Below, one piece after another: positions 13,251 to 26,025 of a DNA stretch of 64,000 nucleotides. The notes under the pieces were generated by a model, which saw only the letters and a program-made list of their open reading frames with translations, had not been told where the DNA came from and did no database searches. This DNA comes from Davidsoniella eucalypti (lineage: Eukaryota > Ascomycota > Sordariomycetes > Microascales > Ceratocystidaceae), in the NCBI GenBank assembly GCA_004009845.1, contig RMBW01000006.1, positions 124,001 through 188,000 on the forward strand, read 5' to 3'. Each line of letters starts with the position of its first letter. Position 1 is the first letter of the stretch. Made by a program: the position numbers and the translations under genes.

Positions 13251-13987
13251 TGCATCGGTATGTTACGTTCTCATACTCATTATATACATCGTCGACTCTT
13301 TAACTCATGTTCACAGCCCAAAGTACAACAAGCATTCTCTTCTTTTTTCTAGTGCTACCACCTCTTGCAGTGTTTTCATGCAATATAAACTTACAGATCC
13401 AACCCTTGACTTTCTCTCATGTAAATCCCACCGTAATCTTGCCATCCTGTTGCTCCAGACCGCTATTGACGGCTCTTCGAAATAACAAAAGGCAGGCGTA
13501 TCTCATCAAAACGCGCAAGTGCGCATTTCCTCACAGTACTTGTTGACAAGGCATGTCTCTCCCAGTATTTACACTATATTCTTGTAACTACATGGCTTTC
13601 TTTTCATTCAGTATCTCCAAACTCCAAACACCGGCCCTGTCGCTTGGGGGGGGTGATGGGGGTTTGGTTTCCTTCGGGCTCTCGCTCTAAAAGAATAAAG
13701 AAACCCAACCCCTCCATTAACGTCTAGTTCAAACATGGTCTGACTGTTTAGTCAAAGTCAGAAAGATATTTGCTTGGTAATTAGGTTGGCCAGATACGGG
13801 ATATCGAACAATGCTATTTTGTTGGCATGTGACAGGATTGGCTTGTAATCCATTCATAGGGTTACCAAAGCTACCACACAAATTATGAAAGACAAATCAC
13901 AGCTGACCCTAATTATGTACGTAATAGAAAAACAATGCTGAAATACAGATGGCTACAGCGTTTTAGTTTTAGAGATAGAAGTACACG

Positions 13988-14011
13988 TTTATAGCTATTA
14001 AAAGCTATAAA
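13988..14011. repeat. Short perfect inverted repeat
   Basis: TTTATAGCT and AGCTATAAA are perfect 9-bp arms around a 6-base spacer. It is AT-rich and non-coding, and may simply reflect base composition. Confidence 0.7.
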
Positions 14012-17000
14012 GTATACAAACAACATTAATACTTTTATATACAGATATAGTTGGGATTTACAGGTGCAAAAAAAAATAGGAATATAAATTCCGCCAGGAA
14101 CATCGAGCTAAACAAACGAGTAAACAAAAATAAGATAAAACAAAACAATCTTATGCTCGACCTATCTTTGATCTACGTTTTCTAAGCTAGAAAAAGCCAA
14201 CACAACTTCTGTAAGCATATGAAAGTCGGTCATTGAGTAGGAAATACTTGATTATATCTTGGGGTAAGTATCGATGAAATGATGTAAAACGGCAGTTGTT
14301 TGTCCGAAAAGCGAGACTACTTGTCTAGAAGTGAGTATCTTCGGGCTCTAGTACATACAGATGTCTTTCATACCCTAGTTCATGGTTGATATGTAATAAT
14401 CAAACCTATTTTGACATGTATCTTAAAGCCGTTACTATTATTCGATATAGCGGGCTTGTAGCAACAGCCGCTCTTCACTGCCCCTTCTCTTATTGACCGT
14501 TCCATACTCTTGGCTATTATCTCGTCCGTTGATGGCTTTGAGCCTTCATTGGCTGATAATTGGAATTTTCTAACGAGAGGAATAAGCCGAGAGCCTATTA
14601 TTGTATAACCGTTCTGCCTATCAGTACGAAATTGTGGAACTGCCTGTAACAGTTATTTGTAAGACTAGAAAGTATTGAGTGGCCTATAATTTACTGTCAT
14701 CTTTGCGTTTGATATTTGCCGCTTAGGCACTAATTACTCCTTTGTTTCTCTCTCTATTTCTTTTTTTTGTCGTTTCTTGCCCTCGGCTACGGGGTAAGCT
14801 TTAGTTTAGCTCTTTGATTCGTCTAGTGGGGAAATCTTGTAATAAAAAACGAGCTCGATCCAAATTCTTGGTAACTAGTAAGTAGACATTGTTTCTCGTC
14901 ATCCAGCCTGTTGAGTTCCCTCTTTTCGCTTCAACATCATCGTGCATTTGGCGGTGAGCCACATGCAAGTCCTGTGAAATGATTCTTACTACACGAGACG
15001 CAATGGTAGCCCAACTCTCAACTGGGCAAACGCTTGCTACATGTCCGTTCGTGCTACTGATATATCCGCCGTATTGTCTGTCTTCCTGTCCCAGGCCAGA
15101 TTAATTCGCTTAGTGTCTTCAGAATGAGTCTGGTCTTTTTATCTCGCGTATTCATGATAGGCTCATATTAGTCCGCTCCTCAACTATTATAAGCCAATTG
15201 TCTTGCAGTAACACCCAAGAACCTGCTTTATCTTGTATATCTGCATAGCCGTGGGTGAGATCTCGCCCCTCGTTTGTGAGGTCTTATAGATTATCATATA
15301 TGTATAGTGGCAATCCACTTTAAGTCAAGTGCCTGTGGCTTAGGATGTTAAAAAAACATTTAAAAAAAAACATTAAAACTCTGTTCAACACGCCAGTAGC
15401 TTGAGGTGATTTTTAGTTAATGTATCAGTCGGACGGACAGAGACAAGCATTCTTTTTTCTAAGCCTTTCTACTTTTATGTGTGAACTACATATACAACAA
15501 CAGAGACCTTTGGTTCGTCGGGTGAATCAGAAGTTTCGGGGCCTGCCTGGTCTGAGCTATGTGTATATAAGACCCTGATTGCACGCTGAATGTGACGGGG
15601 TTTATAGTTGTATATATAGATGTGACAGTATGCGTACGACATCTCTGTGTTCTGCCTAACTGATGTCAGTGCTTGTTACATGCTATAGTAACATCATGTG
15701 TATGTAGCAAACTAAGCCTGGCTAGCTGGCACATTTTCTATTGGGCTATCCAACCTGACATTGTGCTCTATTAGCTTATCTGACTATACAACTATTGTAT
15801 GTGTAGGTATAGATTATGTACGAAGATTTAGGACAGTATAAAGTAGTAGTTGTTACAGACGGCTCACTTCCATGCTGTTCTTGCCGGACGCCATATGGGA
15901 ATAAGTCTTGCAAGGCCCATTCCTATCTCCCCAAACAAAACATCAGGGTTGATGGAATACCCTAGCTAGCGACTACGAGATGGCGTTGTTTATCCTCATC
16001 AAACGGAGATTATCCTACGAAAGAGCTAAGCAAGAATATTCTGCACTAATCCAGAAAGATAAACTTCGCAATGCTGTGCCTGAAAATATGGCGTACTTTG
16101 CTTTTCTGGTAAGGATGATAGATAAACTATCATATGTTGTTAGTTAGCGTTATGGCACTATATGGAAACCATTAAACATATGAGAGAAAATATATGGACA
16201 CTGAATATTACGCCACACGGGTGATAATATATAAGTAAGTGCACCCGTTGAATAGTTTTCCTTTAAATTTTTTTTTTTTTTTTTTGGTTTCGCTTGGAAA
16301 CAAAAGGCGCAACCGAGAGGCTTTATTATGTGACTTTGATGTAATATATTGGCACCCACAAGACATAATAGGTAGTATAGTGTACATATAGTTTCAATGT
16401 GCAAATATGATTCAGACGAGGCTATCTATTACATAGTAGGACGTAGGTGATATGGCTTCGTTACAAACAATAGTGTGTAAGTGTTTATATGGGATGGGCG
16501 TCGATGAATGAAGTCCGATATACCGGTGAGCGTGTGGTAAGATGCTCTGAGCTTTATGGTGAACATGGAGTCCCTAGCAGATATCCTATGCTTAGTAGAA
16601 CCGTCTTGCTTGAGGTGCCTCATAAACACTATACTGCGACTTTTATCATGTTTGAAGGATCTGTAGACTGGGGTTATAGTGCTATTAGGCTGCTTTGATG
16701 TAGTATACATGGAGTGCATGTGTCTTTGGCATTGCTGATAAGGCACGAACGGAGCGGATGGAAAAAGGGCTTCGGGTCGGAAAAATACAGAGGACGGCCG
16801 TAGCCATGCCGCTATAAAAGATAGAAGACACATACAGGGTTCTTATAGAGGGAACAACACAGAGAGCCAGCAATAAATGGCAAGATAAGAAAAGAGCTAG
16901 GCTGCATTCAAAGCCTGGTAGATGGTTGATAGCATGGTCCTGTGATATGTCAAAGATGATAATGGCGCCAGAGGTAGAAGATGATGTCACTGGCAATTTT

Positions 17001-18207
17001 CTGCCCTGTGTCTATGAATACCGATATTAGCAGGACCCCAAAGTCAGGATTTTTAGGATCTCTCGTGGCTGCAAATGCGAGAAAATTGCAATTTTATATT
17101 GGCTTTTGGGGCAACATGACTATGCTTTTTTATGTACGCAGATGCGCATAGAAAGATGAAAACCTGGCATATTAAAAATTCCAAGATTACTTTAAATTCA
17201 AACACTTCTGTTACTTACCTCCTCATAGCTGTAGAGCTGTATAGAAGCTCCATAAGATTAAATGAATGATAGCAAAAAACCTTCTGTTGTTAGAGTCTCT
17301 TTTTTTTCTTTTTTTCTTCATATAACGCGATACACTCCATATGTAGTTCATCGGGTAGTCCGTCGACTTTTTGTTAGAGCCCTGGACCTTGTGAAAAGTC
17401 TGTGTCTAAGGCATGGATGGATATGCTGGGCTAGCGGGTAGTGGGTAGTAAGAGACGCTATGAGGGTGCTACGACATCACTTTATACAAGTTTGTGAATG
17501 ACACTTGACTCAGAAGTAAATAGCGGATTTAATAAGTCAGTGTCACAAAGCAAGGGACAAGCGGGTGCTTCTTTATTTTATTTTATTTGAACAACACTTG
17601 CACAACATACGGCTATATGTGTATATACAAGGCTGCTTAATCTATCAGTTCGTTTTAGCAACAGACAAAACCAACACAGCACATCACAGATCAGAGCTAA
17701 TGAATGACATGACGGTCTTGACGGCCGGCTGCGTCACGGGAAGGATTAAGACGAGCTGAGTTGGACTTGACTTTGTGAAGCATCGAGCACAATTTCGACG
17801 CGGATTGTGATTAACAACGGTTTAAATATAAATACGCAAAGCTAGAAAAGTAAGAACACAATACAAATCACGTAGAATGTGCTTGGGTATGAAGCAACAG
17901 AACGGCGATATCTACTGTCATCACATAAAACCGCGTGATAGACTGCTTATTCTGACCAATTATATCATCCATACCAGCTTGGAGTTTGCAGCGTCAAAAG
18001 AGGAAGCAGCTCGGGCGCTTTAAGATGATCTGAGAGAAGTAACAACCTAGACAAATGTGACGATGGGATTTAGGCAGTTGGTCGAACAAAAATCCGATGA
18101 AGAAAAAGAAAAAAGTCGAAAATATGTATTCATAGACTTCAGCAGGACCGCACGGTCACGTTGAAGCTGAACAGAGAAGAAACACTTGATAGATCCAATG
18201 CCTGAGC

Positions 18208-21200
18208 TTGTTTTTTTCTTCTTTTTTTTTCTTCCTATTTCTTGGCTTCGTTACAGTCGTAGATTCCGTCTCTAGTGCTGCGCTCATTAAACCTGTGATG
18301 GGTATATCGACCAATAGTCTGCTTCAGGCCTATAATGGCAGGAAGCCCCAGAGAACGGAAGGAAGCCTTTGGCGGCTACTTCCTTTTTTTTTGTGGAATC
18401 TAGTAGCTACAATGTATGGCAACAAGTGGGTTCGTGATCATTTGTTTTCTTTTCCTCTTTTATCCTGTTTTTCCTGGCTGGGAAGCGTCATAATAATTAG
18501 CAAACAAGGCTAATGTTGCTGTCGATCATCTACTTCGGCCTTGGCCAAAGGATTTGAGCGAGCTTTGGCTTTTTTTTTGCCTCCGTTCTTTCATTCTTCT
18601 CGTTCTCGCACTAATTGGGCCGTTGGCACGTTCAAGCCAGGCTTCTGTGCTCCTGTCTCTCCCACTAGAACACAACTATGACGACTCGAAACACTCCCAT
18701 AGACATATAAACCAGCATCCCGATCCCCGATCCGCCTCATCAGCATCAGCTCTAGCATCTCTAGCTGTCGTTTCGTTTCGGCGCTCTTTGGCTGCCCTTG
18801 TACCGCAACCGCCTCCTCTATTTTCACCCTATCAAGCCAGTGTGGCCTGGTGGTACATGCAAACTTGAATTGACAGGCATGGTACGTTCCTCGACTCCTT
18901 GATTCTGGAGTATTCGTTATTACTTCCTTCAAGCATTTGTCTTCGACGTTAACCTGTATTCTCCGCTCGTAGGCTACATCATGAGACCCAACGCTGCAGC
19001 GTTACAGTCTCTCCAGACGGACCTTGACGCTTTTGATTTGCTGCGTGGATGGACTCGACATCGCTTTTACCCTAGTGGAGTAGTAAAGATGTCTGCTTTT
19101 GCATCATCTTGTGTCCTTTTGGCTCTATTCCGCGTGGTGTTAAAGCGAGAAACAAGGGCAGTTGACCAATATACACAAAGTTGCCCCCTTCCCCTCTCAT
19201 TCCCCCACCCGTATATATATTCAATGAGTTTGATAGGTTAAAAGCGAGCGTCTTATCTATCGGATTCATAGCCCGCCCCATTGCTTTTTACAGCCAGTTA
19301 AATGCCATAGATACATGGCAACATAATGGAGCGGAGGTTAAGGCTCATTTTTGCTGCTATCATGACTTTAGACATCCAAGGCATACGACAAAGGTGTTCT
19401 TTAGAGACCTGATGCCAATAATCCTTTTTTTTTCGGCGTCTTGTGCTCTCGGCCGTTTTCAAGACCACGGCCTTGTGTGTTTACAGTAACATCGAGAAGA
19501 ATTATAACTGCTGCTTTGGTTATACTTGCCGCATTTTGCCTGTCTAAGCAGAAAAAGAACTACGCAGTAGAGCATTGTGTTGGGAGCAAACTGACGAATT
19601 TGTTTGTTCTTATGATATATCCATGGGCTAAACAAATACTCTGCGCTCAGCTATATCCATTGAGGCTACATGGACCAGTCCTTGTAGCCCTGACCCAAAA
19701 GAGACTAGCTTATTTGGCTTGCATGTGTCCCCTTCAGATTATTCAAGCAGAGCGTGTCTGTTTTGGGAAATCGGCTCTTCTGAACAAGGAAAACGCATCT
19801 TCTGTACATGTTTAAATGTATTATTCGCAATCAGGTATGTCCAGATGTACAATGTCGCGGCCTATGTCTTCTGGTGTGTCTAAGTTATAAGGTAGAAAGT
19901 GTACGACAAACCACTTACAAAGAATACAGGCTTTTCCTTTGCCTTTTCACTCTGTTGAGTCCAGAAGAACACCAGTCTTAGAACCCTGTATGGATTTAGC
20001 ATAAAAGGAAATATCTTTTTGTGCAACTCTGGAATAAAATATGTCAATATATACTCTTGGCTGTATTTATTACTTCTGTGTCGGTACTACAGCTAGACGG
20101 GTGACAGCGCCGTTGTCTCAGCACTACATATAGGGTTAGTGATGGGCGGTGTTCTCAAAGCTATATACACATCGTTGCAATGGCTTCAACTCCAGTACAC
20201 TGACAATTCTTGGGCATTTATTTAGCCTATCGCATGGCTAGAATGACCGAAGAATGAACATGGACAGCAAAAAAAAAGAAAAGATTTTTACAATACAGCG
20301 GTGTTTACGACTGTAAATACAACTACAAAATACAAAATACAACAGTAGCATCTACTTTATCAGTACCACGCTGACTCTGAAGAAAACGACCGCTGCACCC
20401 ATTTTTACGTCTCCTTGTAGGTCTAACGAACGAAAAGAAAAAGAAGAAGAAGAAGAAGAGAGATATTGTGATGAAGAAATTGCTTTCGTGTGCCATGATA
20501 GGCAACTATTTTATGCTTTTCTTTATCTGTCCAACGCTTTATTGGGCCTTGGATGAAGCACAACTACTATGCACGATGATAATTATTATACATGTAAAAT
20601 ATCGAACATCCATTACTTGACACATAAACCAGATACAGAGATATATGTCAATTAATTCGGGGTTTTATTTTCCACGATGGACGCTAACCACATATAGCAT
20701 GACCACACATATCAGGACATATCAAATACTTGAGTTTATAGATGCAGATGTCTATGCGAGCTTTAAACTTCAGCGGCTACAATATGAACGATCCGTTTCT
20801 TTTGATCCTTGGACTTTTTTTAATTAAAGTCTTTCAAATAAAGAGAGCACGTATTTTATCTATCGACTTTATCGACTACTGACAAAGACACGAAGGCCTA
20901 GTTATAGCGTGTTATACAACGTTGATAGCAGCTCTCTCTAGATGCGTCGATAGTGTGCAATAGCTGACTCTCCTCTATACAAAATACAGATATACATATA
21001 TAGCAACGGCACCCAAGCAGTTCCTTTTAGAACAGAACTGGTTCCAACTTTGATCTTCTCTCGCCTCCTCTCTCCGAATCGTGTTGACAAAGCCCTTTTC
21101 TACTTGAATTTCCGGAAATCTCCTTTTTATATTTGTTTTTTAGAGTACATCACCTCACGGTCCCCCTACAGCACCTTTCATATGGTATTGGAGGCTTCAC

Positions 21201-23121
21201 GGCGAAGAACACCACGTCTCTGTCTCTGTATCCCTTGCCCTATATCTTGAACGGCCTGACACTGTCTGCTGCTATAGCCAAGCCCGCATCTACTGATAAC
21301 CTTTGGTCCGCTTTGCCACTACAGGACAGACTTATATCCACACGAGACTACTTTGTTTGGCTATCTACTCTCCCCGTTTCGCTTTACGCTGGCCTGTCTC
21401 CTGCGTGGCTAAGAACATCCACTCAACTCAGTCTACTATCAGATCGGGCAATTCGAGTCTTACTGTTGAGTCTTACTGGGTCTTCTTCCTATGTCGACGC
21501 TTCGCCTTTCTTTGATCGACACATTCGCCGACGTTTTATAGCTAGGCCTCAAACCACCACCTCCAGCTTCGACTAGCTCCAGCCAGACTAGGCCTGAGCC
21601 GAATCTCACTGGCTCAACTGGTTTATTCCATCTCGTAAGTACTGTCTCGACCTGTTCAACCACTTGCCTCCACGCTTTCTTTCTCTTCCCACTGGCTTTC
21701 CCATAGCCTGGCCTCTATTCCGTTCGCACCATCCCCTGCGGGTCGAACTGCGTGTTCTCTCTTGTCACATTTTGTCTCTTCTTTTCTTTTGTCGTTTGAG
21801 AGATCCTCGCTTTCTTCCCACAGCCTACGCCGTAATTCTCACTTGCTATGCTAGCTCTAATTTGGCCCTGCCTGACGGCTAAAAAAGAAAAGGGCGAAGG
21901 CCATGCCTCCAACAACCCTGGACTTCTGTGACCGGGGAACAAACATGCTCCTCTGCCTGCAGGCTTGTTTCTAGCGTCTCTGGGCTTTTCTCTTTGGTTT
22001 TTCTCTTTGAAAACAGCCGGCTTGGAAACCCTGCCTGAACTTACGCATCAGTTGTAAGCGGCAAACATGTGGCTATACTTGTTAGCTGTAGCGTAGCAGT
22101 TCGGACTACACCCTGTGGCTCACTGGCAGCTCTTGTTTTCTTTCTTTCTTTCTTTCTCTTCCCTACAGACCTAGTACCCCTCACTCCTTGCACAACGCTT
22201 CCTCTCTCCCCTTCTCAGACTGGGCTGCCCGAAGCTGCGTCTTGCCTTTCTTTTCACGGGTGTAGCACCTTGTCACATTGGCATTCACATCTCCTACAAT
22301 GCTAGGGCAGAACGAAAGAGAGACAGACACAGACAGACAGACAGAGAGAGATTGCCGCCTGGATAGCCGCGCATATTGGGCGTGTCACCTACCCATCTCA
22401 TCACGGATGTCTCGAGATATGTGTGGGAGTGTTTAGCGTATGCAGGTCTAGTGAGACAGCCGCCGTATCGTCTTTAGACGTGACGGATACAGAGGCATGG
22501 CATGGCCTAGGCTCTGTATAAGCTGTGCTTAGAGTGGAAATCTAGTGCCTGTTTCTCTAGACTCAACTCAGACACAGCTGTCAGAAACTTGGCCATGCAA
22601 TTCTACACAAGTTACTCAAGAATTCGATACCTGCACACCTTGTATAAGTGTACTTCCATACAGAATATGGTGGTGTGTTGGCCGGCGACGGCTGCCTTAA
22701 ACATACCCCCCCCCCCCCCTTCACTGATACCTCAGAGCTGCTCGTTATAGCCTTCGTTTTCAAAACCACAACTGCACTATATAACACCAAGCGGGCCGCC
22801 AGTCATCCTTTCGTATCCCCCAGCACAGACAGTTCCGGGTTGAAGCTATACTTGCAGTCCAGTCACATTGCCCACCTGCCCACGCTCCGACTATCGCTTC
22901 ATATGCTACATGTTCGCTTGCCATCCTATGCTGGCTAATCGATCACGGTCCACGCTAGGATCACTAACATCTCACCCACAGCCTTAGCGCCATCCAGTGT
23001 CTGTCTACATCCTCTCATTCATGCCACTCCCGTAGCCGTTCAAGACACTACGGCTTCACCCATCCAACCCACTAGAAACCAAGGCCCGAGGGGATCCGAC
23101 CACGGGTCCGCTCTCTCGAAC
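18208..23121 (+). promoter_or_regulatory. Pyrimidine-rich upstream/leader region of the CENP-B-like gene
   Basis: From about 18.2 kb the plus strand becomes rich in C and T, as in fungal promoters and long 5' leaders. ORFs in it (up to 147 codons at 21133-21576) are serine/leucine/proline-rich and overlap in several frames, which fits composition rather than coding. A possible 5'UTR intron runs from GTAAGT at 21635 to CACCCACAG ending at 22981, with a CTAAC branch motif at 22964-22968. The intron would be about 1.35 kb, so this pairing is only a suggestion. A run of 14 C lies at 22706-22719 and a GACA/GA-repeat tract at about 22319-22350. Confidence 0.4.
22706..22719. repeat. Poly-C run of 14
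   Basis: Fourteen consecutive C residues in the upstream region of the CENP-B-like gene. It is a likely site of length variation and sequencing error. Confidence 0.85.
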
Positions 23122-25162
23122 ATGGCCACCAACTCTCACTATCAAAGCAATCCGCCGTGGGCCGATATGGAGCCGCCGGCTTCGTCGTACCAGTCCGCTG
23201 GCTTGGCGGACTATTCTTCGTACCAGTACGGCCAGCCTTCTCAGGGGCTGCCGCTGCCGTCCGAATCCATTGCCCGGTCTCTCGCGCCGGTGCTGCCACC
23301 CCCGATGCCATCAGCCCACCAATCACCGAGCCAGGGCCACCTGCACGAACACCACCACCCTACGTCACACCACCACGGCCAGCAGAAACACGGCGTCCAC
23401 ACCAATGCCAGCATACCTTCGTCACACCCGTCGTCGGTGGCGCTCCCGCCGCCTGTATCCATGGAAACACACAGTCAGCACCAGCCCCAGCATCAGTCCT
23501 ACCACCAGCTACCGCAGCTGAGCATGCCGTCCGCCATGCCGTCCAGCTCGAGCTGGCCCAGCATGCTAACCGGCAGCGCCGCGAGCTACTCTACGCCGTC
23601 CATGGTCACATCCCGGCCCCTCAAGTCGCAGCGCAACCTCGCGGCAAATGGCTCGGGCCACCGTAAGATGCTGACCGATGACGACCGCCGTCTCATGTGT
23701 CTCCATTCCCAAGAGTACCCGTGGAAGAAGCAAATAGAAATCGGAGAGCTGTTTGGAGTCGAAAGAAGGTATAGTGAACATCGGTCCTGTCCTGCAGCGT
23801 TTCCTCCGTCACACAAACGTTAACACAATGCCCGGCCCGTCATATAGCACTGTTTCCAAAGTCCTGCGCCGCAAAGAAAAGTATCTCAGTCCCGGGGAGA
23901 TGAAAAACATCAACTCTGATAACATTGCGCGTTCTCGTTTCAAGGTGCCCGACTTTGAGCGTACACTCAGTGCCTGGTATCGCAAGCGCCTGCAAGAAGG
24001 CGTGATACCGTCGCACGACGTCGTCATGTCACAGGCACACCACTTCCTCAGCGGCATGCAAGGCAGCAATGACAAGACTGCCTTCCGGATCGACGACCAC
24101 TGGATCCTGAAGTTCAAGCAAAGGCACAGCTTCCCGCCGATCTGCGACGACCAGCGACTGCTGAAGAGACGGGTCTCCGAGACTAATCTCGGCGTGTCTT
24201 CCGCGCCTCACGAACCGCTGGAGTCTCAGCGCATGTCCATCCCGGCCATGACGATGTCGCCCGCCTCTCCCATCAGCCGCGATGCCACCGCGCCCTACCA
24301 TTCCGGCTCGTCCGGGCCAGCCGCAGCCCAGTACTACGACGGCCCGGTCGAGTACAAGTCTGTCGTGAACAGCTCGGCAGCGCCCGGTGTCGTCGAGCCT
24401 TCCGGCCACGGCTCGGCTTCGTTCAGCAGCGACCCCGGCATGCAGTCGTTCCAGCCCGGCTCCATCACCCCCGACGGCAACTTCACGTTCTCGCCAGACT
24501 CCAACGTCGGCAACTTCATGGCGCCGGGCGACAGTCGCTACCAGCGGCCGAGGAGCCAGACGTTTCCGCTGCTGGAACTTGACTATGTCAACGGCGGCCC
24601 GGGCCCGCAGGCTCAGCAGCACCACGATCAACACCACGGCGGACACTCGGCTGCCGATCCGCTGTCGCCCAAGTACGCCACGGCGCCCGTCAACATCGAC
24701 CCTAGCATGTCCGTCGGCGGGATCCGTCGCATGGGCAGCAACGGCAGCCTCCAGTCACGCCACGACGGCACCTCATCGCCGCTCTCGCACCACCAGCAGA
24801 CCCAGCAGCAGCAGCAGCAGCACGTGATGGGCGCCCCCGGCTCGCCGTCGATCGAGGAGGCTCGCCGCGGCCTAGACACCGCGCTGCACTTTGTCAACAT
24901 GAAGGGCGCGGCGTACGATAACAGCGACTTCTTGGTGGTCCTGCGGTTCTTTGAGGGCGTGGGCCTGCACGTGCCGGTGATGCAACAGCAGCAACAGCAG
25001 CAGCAGCACCAGCTGCAACAGGCCGATGTGAACTCGCAGCAAAGCGATGCCCAGCTGACTCGCCAGTCTGGCCTCGGCAATCTGCCCCGCATTGCCGAGA
25101 GCGGCGAAGAGCTTGCCGGCGTTGTGCCGACGATGCCGCAAGAGTTCATCAAGGCCGAGTAA
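23122..25162 (+). CDS. CENP-B/Abp1-type HTH DNA-binding protein (putative transcription factor)
   Basis: Two exons, 23122-23768 and 23848-25162, joined by a 79-bp intron, give 653 aa. The join restores the helix-turn-helix peptide GVERSTVSKVLRRKEKYL. The N-terminus (about 1-180) is rich in Pro, His, Ser and Gln. Residues about 183-231 form a CENP-B N-terminal HTH (LTDDDRRLM...IGELFGVERSTVSKVL). Residues about 240-310 form a second CENP-B/Tc5-type HTH (FERTLSAWYRKR...WILKFKQRH). The remainder is low complexity with two poly-Gln tracts and one conserved-looking block (LDTALHFVNMKGAAYDNSDF). No DDE transposase domain is present, so this is a domesticated DNA-binding protein rather than an active pogo-type transposase. 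The start ATG has good context (GAACATGGCC). Specific targets are unknown. Fission-yeast Abp1/Cbh proteins are distant relatives. Confidence 0.9.
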
Positions 25163-26025
25163 CGGAACCGGCTCTTTATACGTTTGGCTATATCACGCCT
25201 ATTGTTTTTTTTTTCCCTTCTTTCTTTTTTTTACACACATCTTAGATCAGTCTACAAACTAAACTACCTTCACTGGCTCTACGGTTTTTTTTCTTTTTTT
25301 TTTTTTTTCCTTTGTTGTTCTTTTCCTAATGCCTCTTGTATTTTCTACTATTTCTTTTCTCGTCATGTTTTAGTTTTTTTGAGATCTTTTCGGCCCACGC
25401 TTTTTAGGGGTTTCTTTTCTTCTTTTTATCTTTATCTCTCTCTCTCTCTCTCTATTGAAATCTTCCATTCTTTAAAGCTTGTGGTTTCTACCCTTTCTTG
25501 CTCCGTTTCTTTAGTTCTTTCTTTCTTCTTCTCTTGTACCAAAATCTCAGCATCGTCTACGCTGCCGATCTTCAACCTGCTGAAGGCGTTTTGGAGGGGT
25601 TTCTGCTCCATTCCTTCTTTATTTCTCTCTCATGTGCCTTGGACAACGTGCCGTTTAGCATCCATATATCAGCAAACGGTATTGGAGAGAGTCGGTCAGA
25701 TGCTGCACTATCGCCCTCATCGAGTGTGTCACCTGAACAAAAGGCCCTATCAGGGTCTGTTCCTATCTTTTTTTATGTATTTCTTACAAGTTCTATGTTT
25801 TGTTCATTTTCTTATTGCTTCCTTAGCTATATCCATCACACTTCGAACAATTTTTTATGTCATTTATATGTCGCTTTTTATCTACATATCACCGTACCTA
25901 TCAGCCCCGCTGGTTGTTGGTCTCCTTCAAAAGCTATGTAGCAACACATATCATAGCCTTAGTAAATGCAAAAAAAGATATACAATCATCTTATAGGTTT
26001 CCTTTGCATGCCGTGACCATGTCAG
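25163..26025. other. Convergent 3' region, T-rich
   Basis: This lies between the CENP-B-like gene (+) and the HET gene (-), which converge. Long T runs and a CT microsatellite (about 25435-25453) fill it. A 270-codon plus-strand ORF (25184-25996) is dominated by Phe, Leu and Ser from T-rich DNA and is not supported as a gene. Confidence 0.65.

Larger units (their letters stand above)
12181..18207. other. Gene desert, middle part
   Basis: About 6 kb of AT-rich DNA with no gene I can support. ORFs reach only 134 codons (16429-16833, minus) and overlap unrelated ORFs on the other strand. Long T and A runs (for example about 16266-16285) and short palindromes (13213-13250, 13988-14011) are the only structure noted. 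Confidence 0.65.

Noticed and set aside
16429..16833. 134-codon minus-strand ORF
   Set aside because: Overlaps other ORFs on the plus strand, no motif, mixed composition.
18554..18932. Overlapping ORFs on both strands of the CT-rich leader region
   Set aside because: Open frames on both strands of the same stretch reflect composition; neither shows a domain.
598..23121. RIP-mutated AT-isochore
   Set aside because: The region is AT-richer than the genes but not extremely so, and I cannot compute RIP indices; recorded only as a possibility for the small repeat copies.
24029..24646. 205-codon minus-strand ORF inside the CENP-B-like gene
   Set aside because: Antisense shadow of Pro/Ser/Gly-rich coding sequence with no independent motif.
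25184..25996. 270-codon ORF after the CENP-B-like gene
   Set aside because: It is dominated by Phe, Leu and Ser from a T-rich 3' region with a CT microsatellite; no motif, no start context, and overlapping frames are also open.
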